Assembly: GCF_018343615.1 (NCBI RefSeq)
Contig: NZ_JAGYPI010000002.1
Span: 864,615 to 928,614 of the forward strand
Direction of reading: 5' to 3'
DNA: 64,000 bases
DNA from: Bacillus sp. FJAT-49736
GTDB taxonomy: Bacteria > Bacillota > Bacilli > Bacillales > Bacillaceae_C
Below, in pieces: positions 17,910 through 26,018 of this stretch. The number at the start of each line of letters is the position of its first letter. Within the stretch, counting starts at the first letter, position 1. The translations under genes were made by a program, and so were the position numbers. The notes under the pieces were generated by a model. The model saw only the letters and a program-made list of their open reading frames with translations, did no database searches and had not been told where the DNA came from.

Positions 17910-18767
17910 TCAATAAAATGAGCCTTTATGCACTTTGTGAATCATAATTTTCCAATTGACACCGGTGGAAATATGATAAGCCTTTGCAAACGAGCCTTGA
18001 TTTATGGCAACACCTATTTTGTCTAAGGAATTTACATATAAGATCGGTTCCCCTATATGAGTATCTGAGAAACAACGTCCGAAAATCATAATGTTCTTAT
18101 ATACGAGACGTTCGTTATTTGAGATGGAGACTTCTACTGATTCACCATAGGCAATTCCTGCATCTTCGAAAAGTTGCCTATCGACATTTGTCCAAAGGTT
18201 TCCAAATCGAATGTCAAGAATATCGATGGAACCGCTTAGAACTTCTTCCGTTAATACCGGTTCCAATACAGGTAATATTATAAGCTCCTCCACATTTAAA
18301 GCAGGGCCGACCTCTTTAAAACTTATAACCCCAGCCGCTAATCGTGCACCTGTGTAAGCATATACATCACGGCCATAAAAGGTATAGGAATTACTTGAGT
18401 TTGGCAAACGATTTACTGTTTCATCAATTTCCCGCGCCTCTCTTATTCCAATGTTCTGTTTTATATGAGTAATCGTTCCATTATCCGGCGTCACAATAAA
18501 TCGGTTATCGTATGTTTTGACAACAATACTTTTTCGATCAGATCCAACCCCAGGGTCTACCACAGATACAAATACTGTTCCCTCCGGCCAATAGGAAATT
18601 GTTTGATAAAGACGATAGGAACCTTCCCATATATTGTATGGAGGGATATCATGTGTTAAGTCAAACAGATTTAGCTTGGAATCCACAGAAATTGCCACAC
18701 CCTTCATGGCACTTACAGCACCGTCACTAGTACCGAAGTCTGTTTGAAAAACTAAGCTTTTTCCCAT
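17910..18767 (-). CDS. SAM hydroxide adenosyltransferase (SAM hydrolase, DUF62)
   Basis: A 285-residue member of the chlorinase/fluorinase superfamily, the branch that uses water or hydroxide and cleaves S-adenosylmethionine to adenosine and methionine. Visible motifs are QTDFGTSDGAVSAMKG at the N-terminus, VDPGVGSDRKSIVV near residue 68, PDNGT near 89, and the C-terminal beta-barrel. The frame extends 18 residues upstream, but GGAGG eight bases before the ATG at 18767 defines the start. The gene sits behind a T-box-like leader. Halogenase activity is unlikely without the fluorinase loop but cannot be excluded from sequence. Confidence 0.82.
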   Translation of the reverse strand: MGKSLVFQTDFGTSDGAVSAMKGVAISVDSKLNLFDLTHDIPPYNIWEGSYRLYQTISYWPEGTVFVSVVDPGVGSDRKSIVVKTYDNRFIVTPDNGTITHIKQNIGIREAREIDETVNRLPNSSNSYTFYGRDVYAYTGARLAAGVISFKEVGPALNVEELIILPVLEPVLTEEVLSGSIDILDIRFGNLWTNVDRQLFEDAGIAYGESVEVSISNNERLVYKNIMIFGRCFSDTHIGEPILYVNSLDKIGVAINQGSFAKAYHISTGVNWKIMIHKVHKGSFY

Positions 18768-18802
18768 CTTCTTTTCCTCCATTTTACGTATAAGATAAAT
18801 AA

Positions 18803-18985
18803 AAAACCACGCCCTAATCAATTAATGACAAGGACATGGTTGGAATCAACGTGGTACTACATTACTTCACTGTATACTCACACCTACTGCACCATCAAGT
18901 ATAAGAGACCTTTATACTGAGGATTTCGATAACGAGTACCAATCTCGTGGAACCTAAAAATATATCATGGTTTTACCCTATTCTT
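18803..18985 (-). ncRNA. T-box-like leader of the SAM hydrolase gene
   Basis: Read on the minus strand, the region has a stem I apical part CGAGATTGGTACTCGTTATC nearly identical to that of the MetRS T-box at 30 kb. It then has a T-box core GTAGTACCACG (18849-18864) and an intrinsic terminator with arms CCATGTCC and GGGCGTGG followed by TTTTTT (18803-18840). The canonical tRNA-binding bulge UGGN reads UAGU here. The expected specifier position reads GAAATCC rather than ATG, so Ile, Asn or Lys codons are possible and Met is not obvious. Confidence 0.7.
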
Positions 18986-19083
18986 CTATAAGTCTTACGT
19001 TGTTATACTGAACAAAAATTGGAATGTTCAAAACTTGATATTGAAATAGTAAATAGCCGATTCTACCTTATACTTATTCAGAC

Positions 19084-20460
19084 TTATGAATCAAGAATAA
19101 CATTTTTCGGAGCTCTTTTTTGTTTCTCCTGCCTTCGTACGTCCTTGAAAATTCTTGTTTCTGATACGATGACCTTTGAGAGCATAAGAAGTGCGATTAA
19201 GTTTGGTATTGCCATCAATGCATTAAACACATCTGAAATGCCCCAGACAATTTTAAGGCTAGAGACAGACCCAATAAGCACAGCTATTGTAAAAATAACC
19301 CTATAAACAAAAACAGAACGGTCTCCAAGTAAATAACTTACACATTTTTCACCATAATAGGACCAACCAATGACAGTTGAATAAGCAAAGAAAATCAGAC
19401 CAAAGGTTACAATATATCCCCCTACATGCGGGAAAAACCCTTCAAATGCAGATACTGTCAATGACGAGCTTTGATCCGTGTTTGCCCCAACCCATTTGCC
19501 GCTCATAACAAGCGTTAATCCTGTAATGGTACAAACAACAATGGTGTCAAGAAATGTACCTGTCATCGAAACAAGAGCCTGACGGCCAGGATAATCCGTT
19601 TTTGCAGCAGCTGCAGCAATTGGTGCTGAACCAAGTCCGGCCTCATTAGAGAACACCCCTCTTGCTACACCATAACGAACGGCAGTTCCAAGGACACCCC
19701 CACCAACGGATTCCGCTGTAAACGCCTCTCCAAAAATTAGTCCAAAGGCGTGTGGAATTTCCGGAATGTTCATGAGGATAATGATTAATCCGCCAAGTAC
19801 ATAAAAAACTGCCATAAATGGAACAACAATTCCTGCTACTCGGCCGATGCTCTTTATACCACCTAATATAACGAGCCCTGTAAAAATTGCCAGCACAATA
19901 CCTGTGATCCAAGGATTTATTCCGAAGCTGCCATTTAATGCTTCTGCGACTGAATTAGACTGAACCATATTGCCAATCCCAAAGGATGCTATTGCACCAA
20001 AAACGGCAAAGAGTACCGCAAGCCACTTCCAGCCGATTCCTCTTTCAATGTAATACATTGGACCGCCGGACATTTCACCCTTGCTATTTTTCACACGATA
20101 TTTAACAGATAATATGGCTTCCCCATATTTCGTGGCCATACCAAAAATTGCAGTTACCCACATCCAAAAGACCGCACCAGGTCCTCCGGCTATAACTGCC
20201 GTCGATACACCCGCAATATTCCCCGTTCCAATTGTAGCTGCAAGCGCTGTCATTAGTGATTGAAAATGAGAAATATCTCCGGTTGATTTCTTATCTTGGC
20301 TGCGCGTAAAAGCAAGTTTTAATGCATATGGTAAATTAGAAAATTGCATGAAACCGAGACGGAATGACAGAAAAATACCAGTTCCAACAAGAAGAATCAA
20401 CATTGCAGGTCCCCATACAATATCACTTGCTTTACTTATAAAATCCTCTAACGCCTTCAC
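19084..20460 (-). CDS. AGCS-family sodium:alanine/glycine symporter
   Basis: A 458-residue integral membrane transporter with about ten helices. Family signatures include GTGNIAGVSTAVIAGGPGAVFW (in two parts around residues 77-98) and the segment SNEAGLGSAPIAAAAAKT near residue 271. AGCS carriers import alanine or glycine (some glutamine) with sodium. The start ATG at 20460 begins KALEDFISKASDIVWGP, the usual N-terminus. It is monocistronic and upstream of the T-box-like leader on the same strand. Confidence 0.92.
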   Translation of the reverse strand: MKALEDFISKASDIVWGPAMLILLVGTGIFLSFRLGFMQFSNLPYALKLAFTRSQDKKSTGDISHFQSLMTALAATIGTGNIAGVSTAVIAGGPGAVFWMWVTAIFGMATKYGEAILSVKYRVKNSKGEMSGGPMYYIERGIGWKWLAVLFAVFGAIASFGIGNMVQSNSVAEALNGSFGINPWITGIVLAIFTGLVILGGIKSIGRVAGIVVPFMAVFYVLGGLIIILMNIPEIPHAFGLIFGEAFTAESVGGGVLGTAVRYGVARGVFSNEAGLGSAPIAAAAAKTDYPGRQALVSMTGTFLDTIVVCTITGLTLVMSGKWVGANTDQSSSLTVSAFEGFFPHVGGYIVTFGLIFFAYSTVIGWSYYGEKCVSYLLGDRSVFVYRVIFTIAVLIGSVSSLKIVWGISDVFNALMAIPNLIALLMLSKVIVSETRIFKDVRRQEKQKRAPKNVILDS

Positions 20461-20667
20461 TAAACCACCTCTATTTTATGTAATTTTATGAATCTTTTTA
20501 ATATATTCAACATCCATTGTTTAAAGTCCTTTATATATCTCCTAAAAGTTCTATTATTTGTAAAATTCTTTTGAATTTAATATGTCATTTTTAACAAGGT
20601 CATTGATTGCTACTATACTATTATTTAGCTTCAGGTTAGGAAACTAAAATAAGGACAGGTGATAATA

Positions 20668-21156
20668 ATGGTAAAAAGGTATTTGTTGAGCATTCTAATA
20701 GTATTCGTATTAATTCTTGCTGCCGGATGTTCAAGTACAGAAAATAGTATTAACGTAGTAAAAGATAACAATCATGGATCAATGGGAGATATGGTGGAAA
20801 AGACTGCTTCGGTGAATGAACTGCCTAAATTTTTAAGCGGAGAAGATGACACTATTAAGAGTATTTATCAAGCGTCAGCTTCCAGTAGAGAATTGCTTGA
20901 AAAAATACCGTGCTTCTGCGGTTGTGGAGATAGTGTCGGACATAAAAATAATTATGATTGCTTTGTCCATGAAAACAAGAAAAATGGCGAGGTTGTATGG
21001 GATTCCCATGGAGTTAATTGTGACGTGTGCTTGGAAATTGCAGCTCAGTCTATCACAGACTACCATAATGGTAAGTCCATTAAAGAAATCAGAAACGACA
21101 TTGACCAAAAATACAAAGAAGGCTATGCAACCCCAACCCCAACACCGAAAATCTAA
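20668..21156 (+). CDS. PCYCGC-motif lipoprotein
   Basis: A 162-residue exported lipoprotein with lipobox LAAGC (Cys21 when counted from the ATG at 20668). The domain carries PCFCGCGDSVGHKNNYDCF and later a CDVC pair, matching the PCYCGC family of Gram-positive lipoproteins, which is thought to bind metal through these cysteines; its physiological role is not established. A GTG at 20659 would add three residues, but AGGTG is placed for the ATG. The C-terminus TPTPTPK is probably a disordered tail. It is divergent from the symporter. Confidence 0.85.
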   Translation: MVKRYLLSILIVFVLILAAGCSSTENSINVVKDNNHGSMGDMVEKTASVNELPKFLSGEDDTIKSIYQASASSRELLEKIPCFCGCGDSVGHKNNYDCFVHENKKNGEVVWDSHGVNCDVCLEIAAQSITDYHNGKSIKEIRNDIDQKYKEGYATPTPTPKI

Positions 21157-21169
21157 TTCTTGTTTAATA

Positions 21170-21240
21170 TGGTGCTAGGCAGAAATTGTCTAACCACAGT
21201 AGACAACCAGCTTATAGTCCACGAGTGATCCCTGGCACCA
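21170..21240. repeat. 71-bp nested inverted repeat
   Basis: The outer arms TGGTGCTAGG (21170-21179) and CCTGGCACCA (21231-21240) pair over ten bases with one wobble. Inside, TTGTCTA and TAGACAA form a second hairpin. It lies between two convergent genes and could be an intergenic repeat element or a structured 3' end. The TGGTGCCAGG-type ends resemble common Bacillus intergenic repeats, which is recollection rather than a search result. Confidence 0.5.
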
Positions 21241-21250
21241 TAAATACACC

Positions 21251-21281
21251 CCAAAAACAAAACCACCATTTTAATGGTGGT
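21251..21281 (-). terminator. Terminator overlapping the 3' end of the HesB-like gene
   Basis: On the minus strand, ACCACCAT (21274-21281) pairs with ATGGTGGT (21262-21269) around a loop holding the TAA stop, followed by TTTGTTTTTG. The 5' arm is the coding sequence for the last histidines of the protein. Confidence 0.8.
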
Positions 21282-21582
21282 GGTGTGTTGTGTGGCCTTT
21301 TTTCGGATTGGTAATGACAAATTCCTCTTCGGGTACGAAGAAGAATTGAATCCAAACGCCGTCGAGGTATTCTGCATCCCGCTTGTCTAAGAGAATATCG
21401 ATGCCTTTATCTGTATGAACTATTTCATCGTATTCAGTCGGATTATCAAATTGGAGGGCATAATGGGCGTGATCTCCATGAATTTCCGTAATAATGACCC
21501 GTAGCATCTTTCCTTCTGACTCTTCATCATTTAACATCTTGTTCATAATTTTAGCTGCGTTTCTGTTTATTTTTACTTGCAT
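21271..21582 (-). CDS. HesB/IscA-like protein with histidine tail
   Basis: A 103-residue protein related to the HesB/IscA fold of iron-sulfur carriers. It contains the typical start VKINRNAAKIM and the KGIDILLDKRDAEYLDGVWIQF-type strand (given here in part), but none of the three conserved cysteines of IscA, so cluster binding is doubtful. The protein ends HTTHHHH. A start eight codons upstream is possible, but GAGGT is eight bases before ATG at 21582. Such cysteine-less HesB proteins are common in Bacillaceae and have no known function. Confidence 0.75.
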   Translation of the reverse strand: MQVKINRNAAKIMNKMLNDEESEGKMLRVIITEIHGDHAHYALQFDNPTEYDEIVHTDKGIDILLDKRDAEYLDGVWIQFFFVPEEEFVITNPKKGHTTHHHH

Positions 21583-21679
21583 CGATAAGGACCTCAATTC
21601 ATTCATATAATGTTTTAATCATTTTATCACAATAAAAAACGTAAACATAATGAACGAGTCCTTCACTGATTTTTCATTT

Positions 21680-22549
21680 TTATAGATGTTTTAAATGAAT
21701 GAGTTTATCCGGATTAGCCACCATATATACCTCTTCAATAATTCCTTCCTTTATTGCAAATGAAAGTACATATTGAACCATATCATCGATTAATAAAATA
21801 ATTCCTGGACTTCCATTTACGATTTTGAAACATACCGTGGAATTTTCCGGAATCTTTTTCATTATTCCTAATAAGAAACGAGCAATTTTGTCTGCACTAT
21901 AAATTGGCCTTAATGCAGCGTTAACTTTTCCACCGCCGTCGGAATAGTAGACAGCATCTTCTTTTAACATAGAAAGGATTTCTGTAATATTTCCATTTTG
22001 TACTGCATCGGCAAATTTCTCTACAAACCGACTCAGATCTATATTATCTTGTAAGGTAGAATGGTTTTTAATCATTATACTTTTATTGGCCCGATGAAAA
22101 ATTTGCCTGCAATTGGCACTAGTTTTCCCTACAATGGAGGCTATTTCATTATAATTAAATTGAAATACTTCACGTAAAAGAAAAACAGCACGTTCCACTT
22201 CTGATAATTGTTGCAATAATAATAGATAAGCTGTTGAAATAGATTCCTTTGTATCGTAATAGCTTGAAGGATCTTTAGCAAAGTCCTCTACAAAAGGTTC
22301 TGGAAGCCATGTTCCAACGTACAATTCCCGCTTTTTAGCGGAAGAACGAAGTTTATCGATACTACGGTTGGTTACTATTTTGCATAAATAGGCTTTGATA
22401 TTTTGAATGCTCGAAAGGTCTTCTGATTTTTCTAGCAGCAGAAACACTTCCTGCACAATATCCTCCGCATCCATCACACTGCCAAGCATTCGATAGGCTA
22501 GTGAGAAAAGCAATGGTTTATACGTTTGGTACAGTATTTCAGTTTGCAA
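21680..22549 (-). CDS. ECF41-family sigma factor with SnoaL-like C-terminus
   Basis: A 289-residue sigma factor. Regions 2 and 4 occupy about residues 5-160. The interdomain WLPEP motif is at 81-85 and the C-terminal SnoaL-like extension carries DGGGK at 204-208, both hallmarks of ECF41. In this family the C-terminal extension acts as a built-in modulator, replacing a separate anti-sigma factor. The gene is 14 bases downstream of the FAD oxidoreductase, and the promoter of the pair matches the ECF41 consensus, so the factor probably activates its own operon. Confidence 0.9.
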   Translation of the reverse strand: MQTEILYQTYKPLLFSLAYRMLGSVMDAEDIVQEVFLLLEKSEDLSSIQNIKAYLCKIVTNRSIDKLRSSAKKRELYVGTWLPEPFVEDFAKDPSSYYDTKESISTAYLLLLQQLSEVERAVFLLREVFQFNYNEIASIVGKTSANCRQIFHRANKSIMIKNHSTLQDNIDLSRFVEKFADAVQNGNITEILSMLKEDAVYYSDGGGKVNAALRPIYSADKIARFLLGIMKKIPENSTVCFKIVNGSPGIILLIDDMVQYVLSFAIKEGIIEEVYMVANPDKLIHLKHL

Positions 22550-22563
22550 ATTAACCCTCCTTT

Positions 22564-23850
22564 TTAAATTAGCAATTTATTTTTTGCCAATATATGTGTT
22601 GCCGCACGTTTTCCACTTGCTATAGCTGCATCAGATAATACTTCCTCATTCCCCGCCCAATCTCCTGCTACATAAACTCCTTTGATTTCAGGGATCTCCG
22701 GTTCTGGTATAATCTTTCTATTTATGTGTGGAAAATCATGGACTACCGTTATTTTAGGCAGGAATTGCTCGGCGATAAGTTCTTTTCTCCAGCCAGGTTG
22801 GACAAGGTCCATTGTTTTTTCTAATTCATTTTTATTCACTTTGGGGTCGTATTGTTGCTCCTCTGGATTATGATATTTTATTAAATGAACCACTACTCCG
22901 GTACTAGTCGTTACATTTCCTGCTCTCGATTCATTCGTAAAAAAGACAGGTTGATCTAATCCTAAGACAAACTGGTGCTCCTGTACCGGCAATTTTTTTA
23001 GACCGAGGTCAAGACAAGTTGCTGTAACCGGAATCGATTGCTTCTTCCATTGGTATAACGACGTACTTTCTGCATCTTGGATTAAATGAAAAGCATCCGA
23101 AGGCGGAATGGCTAGAATGACATGTTCAGCCGTAAACCAATCATTATTTGCGCAATAAACCTTATGAAGATGGCCATGTTGTTCCATTTTCACCGCTTTA
23201 CTTTGACAGTAAAATTTCACCTTAAGGCTAGAAGCATTTCTCCTCAGTTCCGAAACGATACTCTCCCATCCGCCATCCACATACAGGACACTATTTTTCT
23301 TCATTGCCCTTTGTAATTGCCGGATAACTGGACGTGCCATTTGCAAACTTGGAGCAATTGTATAGGTAGTTGTTCTAGACAGTGCATAGAAAAGTTTTTT
23401 AATTAAAGGTTCCTTTATTTCCTTCTCTACCCATTCCTCTAAGCTCATTACTGGAATTTGATCCATTTTCATGTTCATTAGCTTCATCATTAGTTTTGCA
23501 AATTGAATCTTTTCTTTAAACGATAATAATGGAGTAGCTAACAGCGATCCGAATCCCGTTGGAATTGGATACACTTTATTTTCCCATATCCCATGAGCCG
23601 GAGTATTAGCATCTCCTCCATTGATAGTTAAATTTAGTTCCTCCAATACCTCAAAAGCTTCACCAGAGGTATACAAAGCGTGAGCGCCAATGTTGAATAG
23701 GAATCCTTGTGATGAATTTGTAATAGATCGCCCTCCCAATCTATTCGATTTCTCTATAACGACTACATTTTTTCCTTCCTTTGCTAAGATATTTGCCGCT
23801 GTTAACCCTGATAACCCTGAGCCTATGACAATAACATCTACATTTTCCAT
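22564..23850 (-). CDS. FAD-dependent oxidoreductase, protoporphyrinogen-oxidase-like
   Basis: A 428-residue flavoprotein. The FAD dinucleotide motif VIGSGLSGLTAANILAKEG is at about residues 7-25, followed by the acidic ribose-binding residue in VVIEKSNRLGGRS. The C-terminal FAD contact is VYVAGDWAGNEEVLSDAAIASG in family position. The fold is that of amine oxidase/phytoene-desaturase-type enzymes; the substrate is unknown. The frame begins eight codons earlier, but AAAGGAGG lies seven bases before ATG at 23850. It is transcribed from an ECF41-type promoter with the sigma gene behind it. Confidence 0.88.
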   Translation of the reverse strand: MENVDVIVIGSGLSGLTAANILAKEGKNVVVIEKSNRLGGRSITNSSQGFLFNIGAHALYTSGEAFEVLEELNLTINGGDANTPAHGIWENKVYPIPTGFGSLLATPLLSFKEKIQFAKLMMKLMNMKMDQIPVMSLEEWVEKEIKEPLIKKLFYALSRTTTYTIAPSLQMARPVIRQLQRAMKKNSVLYVDGGWESIVSELRRNASSLKVKFYCQSKAVKMEQHGHLHKVYCANNDWFTAEHVILAIPPSDAFHLIQDAESTSLYQWKKQSIPVTATCLDLGLKKLPVQEHQFVLGLDQPVFFTNESRAGNVTTSTGVVVHLIKYHNPEEQQYDPKVNKNELEKTMDLVQPGWRKELIAEQFLPKITVVHDFPHINRKIIPEPEIPEIKGVYVAGDWAGNEEVLSDAAIASGKRAATHILAKNKLLI

Positions 23851-23874
23851 TTGAATTCCTCCTTTTATCCTCAA

Positions 23875-23901
23875 GACGATTCAAGGAGATGATCTGTGAC
23901 A
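23875..23901 (-). promoter_or_regulatory. ECF41-type promoter TGTCACA-n16-CGTC
   Basis: On the minus strand TGTCACA (23895-23901) is followed after exactly 16 bases by CGTC (23875-23878), 25 bases before the oxidoreductase ATG. This matches the published ECF41 promoter consensus TGTCACA-n16-CGTC in both elements and in spacing. Confidence 0.88.
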
Positions 23902-23929
23902 ATTTTATTTATAATAATTAAATCGCCTA

Positions 23930-23977
23930 AAAAAAATATAGAGGTAACTAATTCCTACATTGGAATCTCGTTACCTC
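23930..23977 (-). terminator. Terminator after the AraC/GyrI-like gene
   Basis: GAGGTAAC and GTTACCTC pair around an inner ATTCC/GGAAT hairpin. On the minus strand it is followed by a T-rich tract, and it lies between the AraC gene end and the ECF41 promoter. Confidence 0.8.
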
Positions 23978-23997
23978 TTCTTTAAATAACTATTTCA

Positions 23998-24858
23998 TTA
24001 GATTACCGGAATCCAAATTTCCGAGTAATAATCATCCTGATATGCATCATCGTCAGGATACACTTCTAATTCCGGAGTACCAGCATGTTTGTACCCACTT
24101 GAAGGAAACCATTCTGTGAAAATTTTCTCCCATGTTTTCTGCATCGCTTCTGGCATCGGCCCATGAACTTCAAAAACAGCCCATTTAGAAGCTGGAATTT
24201 CCATACTAAGAAGGTCCCCAGGCCTTTCCCCTTTATAAGCAGTACCAATCCAGTAATTAATCTTTCTTGATTCTGTATCGCTATTATCTACACATACACC
24301 TAAGACACCTTTGAGAGAGTCATTATTCAAACTGGACAAACGACTGCTAATACCATTCCTATTAACCTCTTCCCATAACTTTGGAATTTCAATCAGATTT
24401 TCATTATTCAACACAGAATACTCTCGTCTTATTCCAATTACTTCAAATGCTTCCTTCTCCACAATACTATACTTCACTGGTTCTACCCCTTTCAGACTCA
24501 CCTGAATAGTCAGGCGGTTATAAGATTGCAGCTTTCCCAATCCCTTTCTTACTTCACTCGGTGAAACACCATGTTGCCTACGAAAAGCTTTTGTGAAAGC
24601 CTCGGGAGTGTCATATCCATATTTGAAGGCTAAATCAATTATTTTTTCACTTGTTCTGGACAATTCCTCTGCAGCAAGCGTCAGACGTCTGCGTCGAATA
24701 TACTCACCCACCGTGGTATCTGTTAATACAGCAAATATTCGTTGAAAATGAAATACTGATACGTTTGCCTGCCTTGCAATATCATCGATAGTAAGAGAAT
24801 CCAGCAAATGTTCTTCCGTATAATCAATTGCCCTCTGCAATGATTCAACCCATGCCAT
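23998..24858 (-). CDS. AraC regulator with GyrI-like effector domain
   Basis: A 286-residue transcription factor. Residues 1-105 are an AraC DNA-binding domain (LTIDDIARQANVSVFHFQRIF, then AFKYGYDTPEAFTKAFRRQHGVSP). Residues 125-286 form a GyrI-like/BmrR-type ligand-binding domain ending in a EVYPDDDAYQDD-containing strand. Such proteins respond to amphipathic or cationic small molecules. A longer frame reaches 25083 and would overlap the next gene, but AAGGAGTG placed six bases before ATG at 24858 gives the usual AraC N-terminus. Targets are unknown. Confidence 0.87.
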   Translation of the reverse strand: MAWVESLQRAIDYTEEHLLDSLTIDDIARQANVSVFHFQRIFAVLTDTTVGEYIRRRRLTLAAEELSRTSEKIIDLAFKYGYDTPEAFTKAFRRQHGVSPSEVRKGLGKLQSYNRLTIQVSLKGVEPVKYSIVEKEAFEVIGIRREYSVLNNENLIEIPKLWEEVNRNGISSRLSSLNNDSLKGVLGVCVDNSDTESRKINYWIGTAYKGERPGDLLSMEIPASKWAVFEVHGPMPEAMQKTWEKIFTEWFPSSGYKHAGTPELEVYPDDDAYQDDYYSEIWIPVI

Positions 24859-25016
24859 AAAGCTCACTCCTTGTTTATATCTTACCTGCTGTACTTTCTC
24901 TCTACCTGTCAATTTGTGCTGTGTTAAGACAGTTTTTTTATGCACTGGGTAAAAATAGATTTCTATAATCGGATCATTTTCCCCTCTGTTCAAAAGATAT
25001 TCTTTCATAAAAAAAG

Positions 25017-25045
25017 AAAAAAGTACGTAAAATGTACTTTTTTCC
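25017..25045 (-). terminator. Terminator after the GerP-like cluster
   Basis: AAAAGTAC and GTACTTTT arms around a short loop with T runs, four bases after the stop of the last GerP-like gene. Confidence 0.8.
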
Positions 25046-25048
25046 GGT

Positions 25049-25285
25049 TTACACAATACTATTTTTAATAGAGGCACTATCACTTATATCTGGATCTAAT
25101 AAGTAGTCAATTGGAATCGTTATTGGTGATAAGTCACCATTTAGTTCTCCAAAACCTTGATTGCGCTTATAAGAAGTAAATTGATCAATATATTGAACAG
25201 GGCCAACATTTACTACAGATGCATTATCGATAGAATTAATTTTAAATCCAAGCAAATTAAGAGCAAAAGGTGTAAAAAACACCAT
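25049..25285 (-). CDS. GerPA/GerPF-like small spore protein 1
   Basis: A 78-residue protein with the family plan: a short hydrophobic N-terminal strand, FKINSIDNASVVNVGP, then YKRNQGFGELNGDLSP. This resembles GerPA/GerPF proteins, which are needed for germinants to pass the spore coat. The G-x-G-E-x-N-G-D core is shared with the next gene. The ribosome site AAAGGAGGT is strong. It is the third of three tandem paralogues on the minus strand. Confidence 0.7.
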   Translation of the reverse strand: MVFFTPFALNLLGFKINSIDNASVVNVGPVQYIDQFTSYKRNQGFGELNGDLSPITIPIDYLLDPDISDSASIKNSIV

Positions 25286-25312
25286 TCTTATACCTCCTTT
25301 TTGTCCATAAGC

Positions 25313-25546
25313 CTATAGTATGCTATTTTTGACAGAAGGTGTATCAATATAATCACTGTCTATACACGTGGTTATAGGGAAAAATACAGGTGATAAATCA
25401 CCATTCAGTTCTCCAGTTCCTTGGTTTCGCTTATAAGAAACGAACAGATCGATGTGTTGACTTGGTCCCATATTTACAACCGCAGCATGGTCAACAGCAT
25501 TTAATTTAAAATATTGTAGATTTATCTCCACTGGTGCAAAGTTCAT
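25313..25546 (-). CDS. GerPA/GerPF-like small spore protein 2
   Basis: A 77-residue paralogue of the adjacent 78-residue protein: both contain YKRNQG-x-GELNGDLSP and end in SVKNSI or SIKNSI. The two clearly arose by tandem duplication. The ribosome site TAGGAGGAA precedes the ATG. Family membership is judged from motif resemblance to gerP products, not from a search. Confidence 0.7.
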   Translation of the reverse strand: MNFAPVEINLQYFKLNAVDHAAVVNMGPSQHIDLFVSYKRNQGTGELNGDLSPVFFPITTCIDSDYIDTPSVKNSIL

Positions 25547-25588
25547 ATTATTCCTCCTATTTTGAGACGGAGTTTAAGATAAAAGCAT

Positions 25589-25825
25589 TTATTCAATATC
25601 GGATTGTTTTAAACTAACAAAGTCTGATACATCATCATCCATTATTTTTGTTATAGAAAAAAAATCACCGCTGAAATCACCTAATTTCTGTCCAATTGCC
25701 TGATTTTTTTTAGCGCTGACATTTTTATTTATTTGAACCGTGGATCCCAAAGATATTGTACTCGAATGGTCTGCATTCACGATTATTAAATCACCAAGAT
25801 TAATTCTGGTTAAGTTTGTATCCAT
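25589..25825 (-). CDS. GerPA/GerPF-like small spore protein 3
   Basis: A 78-residue, more diverged member of the trio. It keeps the layout LGDLIIVNADHSSTISLGS, then KKNQAIGQKLGDFSGDF, which is close to the GDF core of GerPA/GerPF. It is first in the cluster; the genes are separated by 42 and 27 bases, so they are likely one transcript. A sporulation sigma promoter is expected upstream but was not identified with confidence. Confidence 0.65.
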   Translation of the reverse strand: MDTNLTRINLGDLIIVNADHSSTISLGSTVQINKNVSAKKNQAIGQKLGDFSGDFFSITKIMDDDVSDFVSLKQSDIE

Positions 25826-26018
25826 GCTCTTTTACCCTTTCCAAATTGAATTTATAAGGATTAATTAATCTTATGCGTTGTAGAAATATATTATTCAAAG
25901 GAACTCTTTTGCTTTCCCGGAATTAATGTCACTTTCTATAGCACTATAGATTATCGCCTATACCAATTCATTTCCGCCTGAATACCATTACAGTAGTGGG
26001 AAGAAAAGGAGGGGAAAC

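Noticed and set aside
20846..21178. 110-codon plus-strand frame inside the lipoprotein gene
   Set aside because: Shadow frame; the lipoprotein has a lipobox and family motifs.
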